37,858 nucleotides of DNA from an uncultured Clostridia bacterium (lineage in GTDB: Bacteria; Bacillota; Clostridia; Oscillospirales; Acutalibacteraceae): assembly GCA_937916395.1 (NCBI GenBank), contig CALFTN010000042.1:1-37858 (forward strand). Reading direction: 5' to 3'. A model generated the notes under the pieces. It was not told the DNA's origin and ran no database searches. It saw nothing but the letters and a program-made list of their open reading frames with translations. Numbering within the stretch: position 1 is the stretch's first letter; every line of letters begins with the position of its first letter. Shown here one piece after another: positions 1 to 8,187 of the stretch. Made by a program: the position numbers and the translations under genes.

Positions 1-1343
1 CCTGTCATACCTGTAATACTGTTATCAAGAATAATCGAAACAGAGTTTGTGTTGTTATAAGCAATATCTATAAGACCTGTAACACCTGAATGAATAAATG
101 TAGAGTCACCAATAACAGCAACACTTCTGTTTGCATTTTCAGGGTCTGCCAAATTTCTGCCGTGAAGTCCTGAAACACTACCGCCCATACAAAGAACTGT
201 ATCCATCATACCAAGTGGCTTTGCAACACCTAATGTATAACAACCAATATCACCACTAACCGTAACATTAAGCTTTTTGAGTGCATAAAAAAGTCCGCGG
301 TGTGGGCAACCAGCACAAAGTACTGGTGGACGTGCAGGGATATTTATATCTGCTGTAATATTCTTAACCTCTTCACCTAAAACTTTGCTTTTAATAAGAC
401 CTTGTGAATACTCACCCAAAAATGTAAATGCTTCTTTACCAATTACATTTACACCAATTTTCTTACAATGTGTCTCAAGGTAATCATCAAGCTCTTCGAG
501 AACATAAACTGTCTCACATTCATTACAGAAATCTTTAATAAGTTTTTCTGGAAGAGGATAAACACAACCTAACTTTAAGTAAGAAGCATTATCGCCCAAT
601 GCTTCTTTAGCGTAAGTATATGTAATACCAGAAGTAATAACACCTATTTTTTTAGAGTTATATTCAACCGAGTTAAGACCAATTTCCACTGCTTCTTTTT
701 CACAGAAAGCAATCTGGTCTAAAATACGTTTTTCTACAACAACGTGCTTCTTTATTGCGTTTGCTGGAACCATTACGTATTTTTGCGGATTTTTTTCGTA
801 AGCTTTAAGACCATTACCAACTCTCTCATCAACTTCAGCAAGGCTTCTTGAGTGAGCAACTCTCGTAGTAAGTCTTAAAAGAATTGGTGTATCAAATCTT
901 TCTGATAATTGGAATGCTAATTTTGAAAACTTAAGACATTCTTCTGAATCAGACGGCTCTAACATCATAATTTTAGAGCCTTTTGCATAGTGACGGCTAT
1001 CCTGCTCATTCTGTGATGAGTGCATACCAGGGTCATCTGCAACGATTATAACCATACCAGCATTTACACCTGTGTAAGAAGATGTAAAAAGTGGGTCTGC
1101 CGCAACATTAAGACCTACATGCTTCATAGCACAAAAAGAACGTGCACCAGCAACACATGCACCAAAAGCGACCTCGCAAGCAACCTTTTCATTTGGTGCC
1201 CATTCACTTTTTATTTCGTCATATTCTGCAATAAATTCTGTAATTTCGGTACTCGGTGTACCAGGGTAACTTGAAGCAACTCTGCAACCAGCTTCGTAAA
1301 GTCCACGTGCGACCGCTTCATTACCTAAAAGTAATTTTTTCAT
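1..1343 (-). CDS. iorA: Indolepyruvate:ferredoxin oxidoreductase alpha subunit (3' end outside window)
   Basis: The reverse-strand reading frame starts at ATG 1343 with MKKLLLGNEAVARGLYEAG and stays open to base 1, so the C-terminal part, normally a two [4Fe-4S] ferredoxin-like domain, lies outside the window. Visible parts match the family: an N-terminal pyrimidine-binding domain (SSYPGTPSTEI, PNEKVACEVAFGA, DDPGMHSSQNEQDSR) and the TPP-binding domain (PARPPVLCAGCPHRGLFYAL, then GDIGCYTLG and AVIGDSTFIHSG). IorA with IorB oxidatively decarboxylates aromatic 2-oxoacids from transaminated Trp, Phe and Tyr to aryl-acetyl-CoA, reducing ferredoxin. The gene follows the acyl-CoA ligase by 27 nt on the same strand, so they are probably one transcript. 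iorB is expected beyond base 1. Confidence 0.93.
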   Translation of the reverse strand, partial: MKKLLLGNEAVARGLYEAGCRVASSYPGTPSTEITEFIAEYDEIKSEWAPNEKVACEVAFGACVAGARSFCAMKHVGLNVAADPLFTSSYTGVNAGMVIIVADDPGMHSSQNEQDSRHYAKGSKIMMLEPSDSEECLKFSKLAFQLSERFDTPILLRLTTRVAHSRSLAEVDERVGNGLKAYEKNPQKYVMVPANAIKKHVVVEKRILDQIAFCEKEAVEIGLNSVEYNSKKIGVITSGITYTYAKEALGDNASYLKLGCVYPLPEKLIKDFCNECETVYVLEELDDYLETHCKKIGVNVIGKEAFTFLGEYSQGLIKSKVLGEEVKNITADINIPARPPVLCAGCPHRGLFYALKKLNVTVSGDIGCYTLGVAKPLGMMDTVLCMGGSVSGLHGRNLADPENANRSVAVIGDSTFIHSGVTGLIDIAYNNTNSVSIILDNSITGMT

Positions 1344-1370
1344 AAATCCAATCTTTCTCTCTATGTAAAT

Positions 1371-3017
1371 TTATTTTATTTCGTTCTGTTTTGCAACAAC
1401 GCTTTCACCACAATACATCTCACGTAATTTCGGCTTTTCTATTTTACCAGTTGGGTTACGTGGAACAGAAGCGAAGATAATTTTTCTTGGCCTTTTATAT
1501 CTTGGTAAATCGTAGCAGAAATCGTTAATATCATCTTCCGTGAGTATCTCACCATCTTTAACCTCTATAATTGCAGTTGCAATTTCACCAAGACGAGCAT
1601 CAGGAAGGCCAATAACCGCAACGTCTTTAATCAAAGAATGTTTTCTTAAGAAGTCTTCAATCTGTACTGGGTAAAGATTTTCCCCACCAGAAATAATAAC
1701 ATCCTTCTTTCTATCAACAAGAAATATAAAACCATCTTCATCTTCTCTTGCCATATCACCAGTAAAGAGCCAACCATCACGAAGAACATCGTTTGTCGCT
1801 TTTTCATCTTTGTAATAGCAAGTCATAACACCAGGACCTTTGACCGCCAATTCACCGACGTCACCTTTTTCTACTGCTACGCCGTTTTCGTTAACAATTT
1901 TAACATCCCAACCAAAACCTGCTTTACCAATGGCACCAACCTTGTGAACATTCTCGACCCCCAAATGAACACAACCAGGTCCTATAGATTCACTAAGACC
2001 ATAGTTTGTATCATACTGGTGATGCGGAAACACCGAAAGCCAACGCTTAATAAGGCTTGGCGGAACCGGTTGTGCGCCAATATGCATAAGGCGCCACTGT
2101 GAAAGTTCATATTCGTTTAAATCAATATCATTTCTATCAATAGCGTCGAGAATATCTTGTGCCCACGGCACTAAAAGCCACACAATAGAACATTTTTCAT
2201 CACTTGCAGTTTTTATAATCCACTTTGGCTTGGTACCTTTTAAAATAACCGCCTTACCGCCGACAACAAGTGAGCCGAACCAGTGCATTTTTGCACCTGT
2301 GTGGTAAAGTGGTGGTATACACAAAAAAACATCATCTTTAGTTTGTGAGTGGTGAGCCTGCTCAGTTTTAGCTGCGTGAACTAAACTTCTGTGAGCGTGT
2401 AAAATCGCTTTTGGAAAGCCTGTTGTACCAGATGAAAAATAAATCGCTGCATCGTCATCATCAGTCAATGTTACATTCGGCGCTTTAGTTGAACAATATG
2501 TAACTAATTCATCATAGCTTTCTGAAAAGGTAGGACAATCTTCCCCAACATAAAATGTATATTTTACATCTGGAATTCTGTCACAAATTTCCTCGATACG
2601 ACCAATGAATTCAGGTCCAAAAACAAGAACATTACTGTCTGAAAGCTTCAAGCAATATTTAATTTCTTCTGCTGTGTAACGGTAATTAAGTGGAACTGCT
2701 AAAGCACCAGCCTTTAAAACTCCAAAATACACAGGAAGCCACTCAAGACTATTCATTAAAAGAATAGCCACTCTGTCACCTTTTTTTATTCCTCTTGAAA
2801 GAAGAAGATTACAAAATCGGTTGGCTTTTTTATCAAATTCACCCCAAGTCATTTCTTTTCTTAAAGAATTCGTATTGCTTGGTTCAATAAGTGAATATTC
2901 ACGCCAGGTTACCCTGTTTTTTTCTTCAACTTCAGGATTAATTTCAACTAATGCAATATCATCTTTAAAATTCTTTGCATTGTTTACGAGATATTCCGTA
3001 ATCGGCAAAATTCTCAT
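1371..3017 (-). CDS. AMP-forming acyl/aryl-CoA ligase (class I adenylate-forming family)
   Basis: 548-aa ANL-superfamily enzyme that activates a carboxylic acid as acyl-AMP and transfers it to CoA. Core motifs are in order: A3 phosphate loop YFSSGTTGFPKAILHAH (about residue 193), A5 YGLSESIGP (mid-protein), A7 WLFTGDMA, the hinge DRKKDVIISGGENLYP and the C-terminal catalytic-lysine motif RNPTGKIEK. It resembles FadD/medium-chain-type ligases more than the short PaaK phenylacetate ligases. Its place directly before iorA suggests that it handles the aryl-acetate/aryl-acetyl-CoA product of IOR; the true substrate cannot be read from sequence. The start is uncertain: GAAGGA abuts the ATG at 3017, whereas the in-frame TTG at 3008 lies 9 nt from that ribosome site, so a TTG start is quite possible. 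Confidence 0.88.
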   Translation of the reverse strand: MRILPITEYLVNNAKNFKDDIALVEINPEVEEKNRVTWREYSLIEPSNTNSLRKEMTWGEFDKKANRFCNLLLSRGIKKGDRVAILLMNSLEWLPVYFGVLKAGALAVPLNYRYTAEEIKYCLKLSDSNVLVFGPEFIGRIEEICDRIPDVKYTFYVGEDCPTFSESYDELVTYCSTKAPNVTLTDDDDAAIYFSSGTTGFPKAILHAHRSLVHAAKTEQAHHSQTKDDVFLCIPPLYHTGAKMHWFGSLVVGGKAVILKGTKPKWIIKTASDEKCSIVWLLVPWAQDILDAIDRNDIDLNEYELSQWRLMHIGAQPVPPSLIKRWLSVFPHHQYDTNYGLSESIGPGCVHLGVENVHKVGAIGKAGFGWDVKIVNENGVAVEKGDVGELAVKGPGVMTCYYKDEKATNDVLRDGWLFTGDMAREDEDGFIFLVDRKKDVIISGGENLYPVQIEDFLRKHSLIKDVAVIGLPDARLGEIATAIIEVKDGEILTEDDINDFCYDLPRYKRPRKIIFASVPRNPTGKIEKPKLREMYCGESVVAKQNEIK

Positions 3018-3066
3018 TCCTTCATACTATATTAATACAAATAAAAATACATTGTAAATAATACAC

Positions 3067-3693
3067 CTATTTACTTAGTGTGTCAACATAATTTTCAATA
3101 TCGAAAGCTTCTACAGGACTATTATTTTTAAGGTATAATGGATGGTGTGGGTGACCTTTTACTGAACGTTTTCCGACAGTGAACCATTCAGCATTATATT
3201 CATTGCCAATTTCAATCATTTCTTTAACACAATTTATTAAATATGGTCGTTTTTCAATTATTGTTCCCCATGCTGCCCACACCGCTGGTGTGTGACCGTT
3301 TTTATATGAAGAAAGTATGTAACGAAAAGCTTTCATATTCTCATTGTGTAAAAATTCATTGTTACAGGAATCCATATCATTCGGATTAGTTGCCCTCTGA
3401 GCATAAACATTAAACATAATAAAGCTGTCATAACCATTGAATCTTGCTGTTCGCTCAACAGATTTCAGGGTATTATCAAGGTCATCAGGCTTTGCAGTAG
3501 ATGGATTTATACCAATACATATAAGTGGATTTTCGCCTCTTGTTCCTAAAATATAACGATAATCAACATATTCATTAGGAACATAAATCCATTTATTTAT
3601 ATCATATTCATAAGAACCATTTTTCTCGTTCTCTAGCGCTTCAGAGAATGATAAAACGTTTAACTTTTGTGTTTCGCAGGTTGGAATGTGCAT
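3067..3693 (-). CDS. DUF1643 domain protein
   Basis: 208 aa, soluble, no signal peptide. It carries the DUF1643 signature: YRYILGTRGENPLICIGINP, then STAKPDDLDNT, FNVYAQRATNP and a C-terminal GHPHHPLYL. The family is widespread, often near mobile or nuclease genes, and has no established biochemical function; the conserved Asn-Pro-Ser-Thr and His residues suggest an enzyme. Start ATG 3693 follows GGGGGTAAAT. It has its own promoter (3744-3772, minus) and ends 50 nt before the acyl-CoA ligase start with no hairpin between them, so read-through into the ligase and iorA is possible although no functional link is evident. Confidence 0.85.
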   Translation of the reverse strand: MHIPTCETQKLNVLSFSEALENEKNGSYEYDINKWIYVPNEYVDYRYILGTRGENPLICIGINPSTAKPDDLDNTLKSVERTARFNGYDSFIMFNVYAQRATNPNDMDSCNNEFLHNENMKAFRYILSSYKNGHTPAVWAAWGTIIEKRPYLINCVKEMIEIGNEYNAEWFTVGKRSVKGHPHHPLYLKNNSPVEAFDIENYVDTLSK

Positions 3694-3743
3694 ATTTACC
3701 CCCGTACAGAAATAATTGTTTTTTTACTTTTAACATATACTTT

Positions 3744-3772
3744 ATTATAACTGTTTACTACCCCGTTTTCAA
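3744..3772 (-). promoter_or_regulatory. Sigma-A type promoter for the DUF1643 gene
   Basis: Minus strand: -35 TTGAAA (3772-3767), 17-nt spacer, -10 TATAAT (3749-3744), about 50 nt upstream of the ATG at 3693. It is back to back with the plus-strand promoter at 3819-3846. Confidence 0.65.
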
Positions 3773-3818
3773 CACATTATTTTCTATTAAAACAATTATT
3801 TCTGAAGTTCATTATTCC

Positions 3819-3846
3819 TTGACATTTTCTTACAATATATTATAAT
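3819..3846 (+). promoter_or_regulatory. Consensus sigma-A promoter for the phosphoribosyltransferase-rsmI operon
   Basis: TTGACA at 3819-3824, 16-nt spacer, TATAAT at 3841-3846. Both hexamers match consensus. The ATG at 3894 follows with ribosome site AAGAAGG at 3880-3886. Confidence 0.8.
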
Positions 3847-3893
3847 TATAGTGTATTGTTTTTACAAAATATATTTAGTAAGAAGGTTTTATT

Positions 3894-4445
3894 ATGTACC
3901 ATTCAATGACCATTGCAGGCCTCGAGAGAAAACTCCCTCTCTGCAGATTAAACGACGACCTTAAAATTGCAGCTTTTGTTATTTTTGGCGATGCTGAACT
4001 CACAGTTGCATGTGCAAGAGATTTATTAGAAAAGGCACCAGAATTTGATTACATAGTTACAGCAGAAGCAAAGGGTATTCCACTTGCTCACGAAATGTCA
4101 AGACAAAGTGGTAAAAAATACTTTGTTGCAAGAAAGAAACCAAAGCTTTATATGACAGGTGTTTTTGAAGCAGTTGTTAATTCTATTACAACCGAAGGCG
4201 AACAAAAGCTTTATTTAGACACAGCCGAAGCAGAAGAATTAAAAGGCAAGAGAGTTATTATTGCAGACGACGTTATTTCTTTAGGTGAATCTTTAAAAGC
4301 AGTTCAGACTCTTTTAGAAAAAGCTGGTGCTAACGTTGTTGCCAATATGACAATTCTTGCTGAGGGTGACGCCGCAGATAGAAAAGATATTATCTACTTA
4401 GAAAAACTCCCTCTTTTCAAAAACGACGGAACAATTTTAGAATAA
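3894..4445 (+). CDS. Phosphoribosyltransferase family protein (adenine-PRTase-like)
   Basis: 183-aa type I phosphoribosyltransferase. The PRPP loop is VIIADDVISLGES (residues 121-133), with the acidic Asp pair that contacts the ribose, and the pyrophosphate-loop region is IVTAEAKGIPLAHEM (54-68). The layout resembles adenine PRTase, but the N-terminal hood region is not a clear Apt match, so the base accepted (adenine, xanthine or other) is left open. It is the first gene of a four-gene operon with gaps of 11 to 14 nt and a consensus promoter. Ribosome site AAGAAGG, 7 nt before ATG. A second in-frame ATG (residue 5) lacks a good site. Confidence 0.82.
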   Translation: MYHSMTIAGLERKLPLCRLNDDLKIAAFVIFGDAELTVACARDLLEKAPEFDYIVTAEAKGIPLAHEMSRQSGKKYFVARKKPKLYMTGVFEAVVNSITTEGEQKLYLDTAEAEELKGKRVIIADDVISLGESLKAVQTLLEKAGANVVANMTILAEGDAADRKDIIYLEKLPLFKNDGTILE

Positions 4446-4456
4446 GGATTTAAACA

Positions 4457-5284
4457 ATGGCTGGTAAACTTTTTGTAGTTGGTACACCTATTGGTAACTT
4501 AGGTGACTTTTCACCGAGAGCAGTTGAAACTCTTTCTTCTTGTGATTTTATTGCTGCAGAAGACACAAGAGTCACAATAAAGCTCTTGAACCACTTTGGT
4601 ATAAAAAAACCAATGATAAGCTATTATGAGCATAACAAAGCAGGGCGTGGCAATAAGATTATTGAAAGAATATTAAATGGTGAAACTTGTGCACTTGTTT
4701 CAGATGCGGGTATGCCTATTATTTCTGACCCAGGCGAAGATTTAACAAAGCTTTGCTACGAAAACAATATTGAAGTATGTGCCGTTCCTGGTCCAAGTGC
4801 ACTTATAACTGCACTTGCAATTTCTGGAATGAGTGCAGGCAGATTTACTTTTGAAGGATTTTTAACAACTACTAAGCAAAACAGAAAAAAGCATTTAGAA
4901 GAATTAGTAAACGAAAAACGCACTATGATTTTTTATGAAGCACCACACAAATTACCTGCTACTTTAAAAGATATGGCAGAATATTTTGGTGACAGAAAAA
5001 TTGCGCTCGTTAAAGAACTGACTAAAATTCATGAAAACGTTGAGCATACTACTCTTTTTAGTGCAAGAGATAAATATAACGAAGTTGCCCCAAAGGGTGA
5101 ATTTGTAGTTATAGTTGAAGGCAAACCCGAAGAAGAACAAGAAGAAATCACTTTAGAAAATGCTACTTTTATGGCGAAAGACTTAATCAAAAAAGGTGTT
5201 TCAATAAACGAAGCTTCTAAAGAAATTGCGAAAAAAACTGGTTTAAAAAAGAGTGATATATATAAAGCTTTACAAAATACTTAA
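4457..5284 (+). CDS. rsmI: 16S rRNA (cytidine(1402)-2'-O)-methyltransferase RsmI
   Basis: 275 aa, the usual RsmI length. SAM-dependent tetrapyrrole-methylase fold with the family signatures LFVVGTPIGNLGD at the N terminus, AAEDTRVTIKLLNHF, ISYYEHN, ALVSDAGMPIISDPG and VPGPSALITALAISG, and a small C-terminal helical domain ending KKSDIYKAL. RsmI methylates the 2'-OH of C1402 in the decoding centre of 16S rRNA together with RsmH. It is the second gene of the operon, 11 nt after the phosphoribosyltransferase. Confidence 0.96.
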   Translation: MAGKLFVVGTPIGNLGDFSPRAVETLSSCDFIAAEDTRVTIKLLNHFGIKKPMISYYEHNKAGRGNKIIERILNGETCALVSDAGMPIISDPGEDLTKLCYENNIEVCAVPGPSALITALAISGMSAGRFTFEGFLTTTKQNRKKHLEELVNEKRTMIFYEAPHKLPATLKDMAEYFGDRKIALVKELTKIHENVEHTTLFSARDKYNEVAPKGEFVVIVEGKPEEEQEEITLENATFMAKDLIKKGVSINEASKEIAKKTGLKKSDIYKALQNT

Positions 5285-5298
5285 TTAGGTGTGATTAA

Positions 5299-5904
5299 AT
5301 GTTATTTGGCGTACAATGGTACTTATGGGTGCTTCTTGTAATTGTAAGTATTTTAGCAATTTTTGTATGGATTAAAGCAATGGCTGCTTCAAGGATAAGA
5401 CGCGAAAAGCTCAGAAAAGAAGCAGAAATCTGGAAGAAAGATTATGAATTAAGGCAAGAATTTAAAACGCTTACCTTTGAAAAAATCAATTCAACAGATA
5501 CTAATAAAATGCTTTCTGGCGTTTGTATGAACATTCAGATTGAATTAGAAAATGCAACTGATATGAACGAAGCATTTTTGAAGTTACCAGAAGAAAAGAA
5601 ATATATTTATTGCTTAGAATATTTCGATGAAGACGCCTCTAAAAGTCTTTCAACGTTTTTCAAAAACAACGGCTCTCCCCTTACAGATTATATTGTTGAA
5701 GCAATTAAGACTATTGGCTATGAAGAAATATTACCACTTATTGAAGCCGTTTATCCAATGTATGACGATAACAGCGATGTTTCTATCGATTACACAATAA
5801 TTGATAAAACAGACGATAAATTCAAAGAAATTTACAACCCAAATAAACTTTATGATTTGGTAAGCAAATATGTTAAATTAAACAAAGAAATTTTTATAAA
5901 TTAA
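5299..5904 (+). CDS. Membrane-anchored protein of unknown function, possibly DMP19/DUF4375-like
   Basis: 201 aa. One N-terminal transmembrane helix (about residues 8-28) is followed by a basic helix rich in Lys, Arg and Glu and then an acidic cytoplasmic-looking helical domain. The stretch from about residue 80 to 155 (KYIYCLEYFDEDASKSLSTF, IVEAIKTIGYEEILPLIEA) recalls the DMP19 C-terminal/DUF4375 helical domain, but the likeness is weak and I do not assign it. ATG 5299 has ribosome site AGGTGTGAT. It sits 14 nt after rsmI and 12 nt before the TIM-barrel gene, so it is co-transcribed with both. Confidence 0.8.
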   Translation: MLFGVQWYLWVLLVIVSILAIFVWIKAMAASRIRREKLRKEAEIWKKDYELRQEFKTLTFEKINSTDTNKMLSGVCMNIQIELENATDMNEAFLKLPEEKKYIYCLEYFDEDASKSLSTFFKNNGSPLTDYIVEAIKTIGYEEILPLIEAVYPMYDDNSDVSIDYTIIDKTDDKFKEIYNPNKLYDLVSKYVKLNKEIFIN

Positions 5905-5916
5905 AGGTGATTTAAA

Positions 5917-6813
5917 ATGGCTACATTTTATCTTTCTGCTTTTGCTGATGAAGCAGGTGGCGGAATAAAAGAACAAATTGAAGCACTTAAGGCTCACGGT
6001 ATGACTCATTTAGAACCTCGTGGACTTGACGAAGGCAACATTTCACTTTACACTGAAGAACAAGCAATTGAACTTAAAAAGATTTTAGATGAAAGCAATA
6101 TAGAAACTTCTGCAATTGGTTCACATTATGGTAAAATTAAAATCACCGATGATTTCGAGGAGCATTTTGAAAATTTTAAAAACTGTGTTAAGGTTGCAAA
6201 AATTTTAGGCACAAAAAGAATAAGAATGTTCAGCTTCTATTTCTCTGAAAACGAAAAATATGAAGATTATAAAGATGAAGTTTTCAGAAGAATTGAATTA
6301 ATGTGCAACTATGCACTCGATAACGGAATTTACTGTTGCCACGAAAACGAAAAAGGAATTTATGGCGATAATGAAGAGAGATGCTTCGAATTACTTTCTC
6401 ACTTCAAAGGCAAATTAAAGGGTGTTTTTGACCCTGCAAACTTTATTCAATGTGGTGTTAAAATTTTACCAGCATTTGAGCTTTTAAAAGATTATATAGA
6501 CTATCTTCACATAAAAGACTGTGTTTATTCTGACGGTAGCATCCGCCCGGCAGGTGCTGGTGATGGCGAAATAGTTGAGCTTTTAAAGAGATTTAACGAA
6601 ATCAAAAGCGCTGACACCTTCTTAACCCTTGAGCCACATTTAAAAGTGTTTGACGGACTTAAAGAGTTAGAAGAAGAAGGCGGCACCGCCGATAAATTAA
6701 AAGATGACTTCACTTACAAAACAAATCGTGAAGCGTTTGATGTTGCGGCAAATGCACTTAAAGAGTGTATTAAAAAAGCTGGTATTGAAGATAATACAGT
6801 TTTCAAATATTAA
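5917..6813 (+). CDS. Sugar phosphate isomerase/epimerase family TIM-barrel protein
   Basis: 298-aa AP-endonuclease-2-like (xylose-isomerase-like) TIM barrel. Probable metal-site residues are visible in HENEKGIYGD (His/Glu), FDPANFIQCG (Asp/Asn), YLHIKDCVYSDG (His, Asp) and TLEPHL (Glu). Members isomerise or epimerise sugars or inositols; the substrate is not predictable. Start ATG follows AAAGGTGATTTAAA. Last gene of the operon: its stop codon runs into the 18-bp terminator at 6813-6856. Confidence 0.85.
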   Translation: MATFYLSAFADEAGGGIKEQIEALKAHGMTHLEPRGLDEGNISLYTEEQAIELKKILDESNIETSAIGSHYGKIKITDDFEEHFENFKNCVKVAKILGTKRIRMFSFYFSENEKYEDYKDEVFRRIELMCNYALDNGIYCCHENEKGIYGDNEERCFELLSHFKGKLKGVFDPANFIQCGVKILPAFELLKDYIDYLHIKDCVYSDGSIRPAGAGDGEIVELLKRFNEIKSADTFLTLEPHLKVFDGLKELEEEGGTADKLKDDFTYKTNREAFDVAANALKECIKKAGIEDNTVFKY

Positions 6814-6856
6814 AAACAAAGCACACTTGAATTTTGTTTCAAGTGTGCTTTGTTTT
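6813..6856. terminator. Perfect bidirectional terminator
   Basis: An 18-bp perfect stem (6813-6830 with 6839-6856) around an 8-nt loop, A-rich on the left arm and T-rich on the right, so it can stop transcription from both sides. It lies between convergent genes and overlaps both the stop of the plus-strand gene and the stop (6855-6857) of the histidine kinase. Confidence 0.92.
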
Positions 6857-8183
6857 ATAAACTCACTACTATTGTAAATACATTATTCTCATATTTAATA
6901 AGCATATCGCCTTTGTGCTTGTCAACAGTTCTTTTTATGCTCTTTAAACCGAGACCGTGATTTTCTTTATCAGTTTTTGAAGAAATATAATTCCCAGCCC
7001 TTTTCTTTGGAGCTTCAAGTGAAGGATTCTTTATAGAAATAAAAATACCACTTTCGTCATTTGTTATTTTTGTTTCAATATATCTGTCACTCATTTTTTC
7101 TATTTTTACATTCGCTTCAATCGCATTATCAAGTGCATTACTTAAAATTGTGCATATATCCATACTCGGCACGTTAATCTTTTCAAGTGAATCAACCTGA
7201 AAATGTGTTGCAATTCCACTTTTTTGTGCCAGAAGCATTTTTTCATTTATAACCGCATCTATTGCAGAATTTTTGCTCATTGAAATATATGTAGCCTCTT
7301 CAACGGCATCAGTCATTTTTTCAAGATACTCTAAAAGTTCTTCTTTTGAGCCATTTTCTGCTATTCCTTTTAAAGAGAATATATGATTTTTCAAGTCGTG
7401 TCTTAATTCTCTTGTTCTGTTGTAGCTTTCTTCAATTCTCAAAAACGACTCTTTTTCAAGACGCATCTGCGTATTTAAAAGGTCTTGTTTTCTTTGCATT
7501 TCTAACTGATTGTGAAGTCGAGAGAAAAGCATAAACACAAGCACATTTATAAAAAGAATACCTATTGTTGAAATAATTATATAAGCATTTATTTCTTCAC
7601 CTGGTGCTAAACGGTCTATATAATACTGGTAAACTGTAAGCGTACCGAGCGTTGTAACAGGCACACTAAGTAGCAAAAGCCAATATCTTAAAGGTACATT
7701 TTTGTTTTTGGATTTTGTGAAAAGACCTAAAAGAATAATTATTAATAGCATAATTATATTAGGCATTTCAATTGACAGGATTCTGTAAAAGAAGCTTTCA
7801 GTATCCATATAAGGAATTTTTGTTATGTATTCATCTATAAATAACGAAAAAGCGAAATAAGACACTAACTTTGAAAGTGCTACAAACAATGAATAAATAA
7901 CTATAAAAACTGCTTTCAACCGTTTTTGTCCATCAAAAATTATAAAGACAATGGCAATCATTAAAAGCATCTGAATAACAGTTTTGATATTACCGCTCTG
8001 ACCTGTTTCCTGAAGTGCTAAAAGAATTCCCGCGCTTATTACAAATGCAATTCTTTTCGGGTTTTTACTTTTGAATTTATCCTCGAAAAACACATTCATA
8101 AGTAAAAAAGCAAGAAGAATTTCTAATGTTGAAGAAAAAAGTCTTATTAAATAGAACAGCGATGTTTCTAAAAATTCTAACAT
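6855..8183 (-). CDS. AgrC-like GHKL sensor histidine kinase
   Basis: 442 aa. About six hydrophobic segments fill residues 8-222, followed by a coiled coil (225-258), the dimerisation/phosphorylation box RELRHDLKNHI with probable phospho-His 262, an N box NALDNAIEA and a G box GLGLKSIKRTV. This is the architecture of HPK10 peptide-sensing kinases such as AgrC and ComD, which detect peptides through the membrane domain. It lies 4 nt after the LytTR regulator, so the pair is one operon. No agrB protease or agrD-type pheromone gene is nearby, so the ligand must come from elsewhere or not be a cognate AIP. Confidence 0.92.
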   Translation of the reverse strand: MLEFLETSLFYLIRLFSSTLEILLAFLLMNVFFEDKFKSKNPKRIAFVISAGILLALQETGQSGNIKTVIQMLLMIAIVFIIFDGQKRLKAVFIVIYSLFVALSKLVSYFAFSLFIDEYITKIPYMDTESFFYRILSIEMPNIIMLLIIILLGLFTKSKNKNVPLRYWLLLLSVPVTTLGTLTVYQYYIDRLAPGEEINAYIIISTIGILFINVLVFMLFSRLHNQLEMQRKQDLLNTQMRLEKESFLRIEESYNRTRELRHDLKNHIFSLKGIAENGSKEELLEYLEKMTDAVEEATYISMSKNSAIDAVINEKMLLAQKSGIATHFQVDSLEKINVPSMDICTILSNALDNAIEANVKIEKMSDRYIETKITNDESGIFISIKNPSLEAPKKRAGNYISSKTDKENHGLGLKSIKRTVDKHKGDMLIKYENNVFTIVVSL

Positions 8184-8187
8184 TTAA

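Noticed and set aside
1020..1274. 84-codon plus-strand open frame
   Set aside because: Lies wholly within iorA on the other strand, is Cys/Thr/Asn-rich with no ribosome site; a shadow frame.
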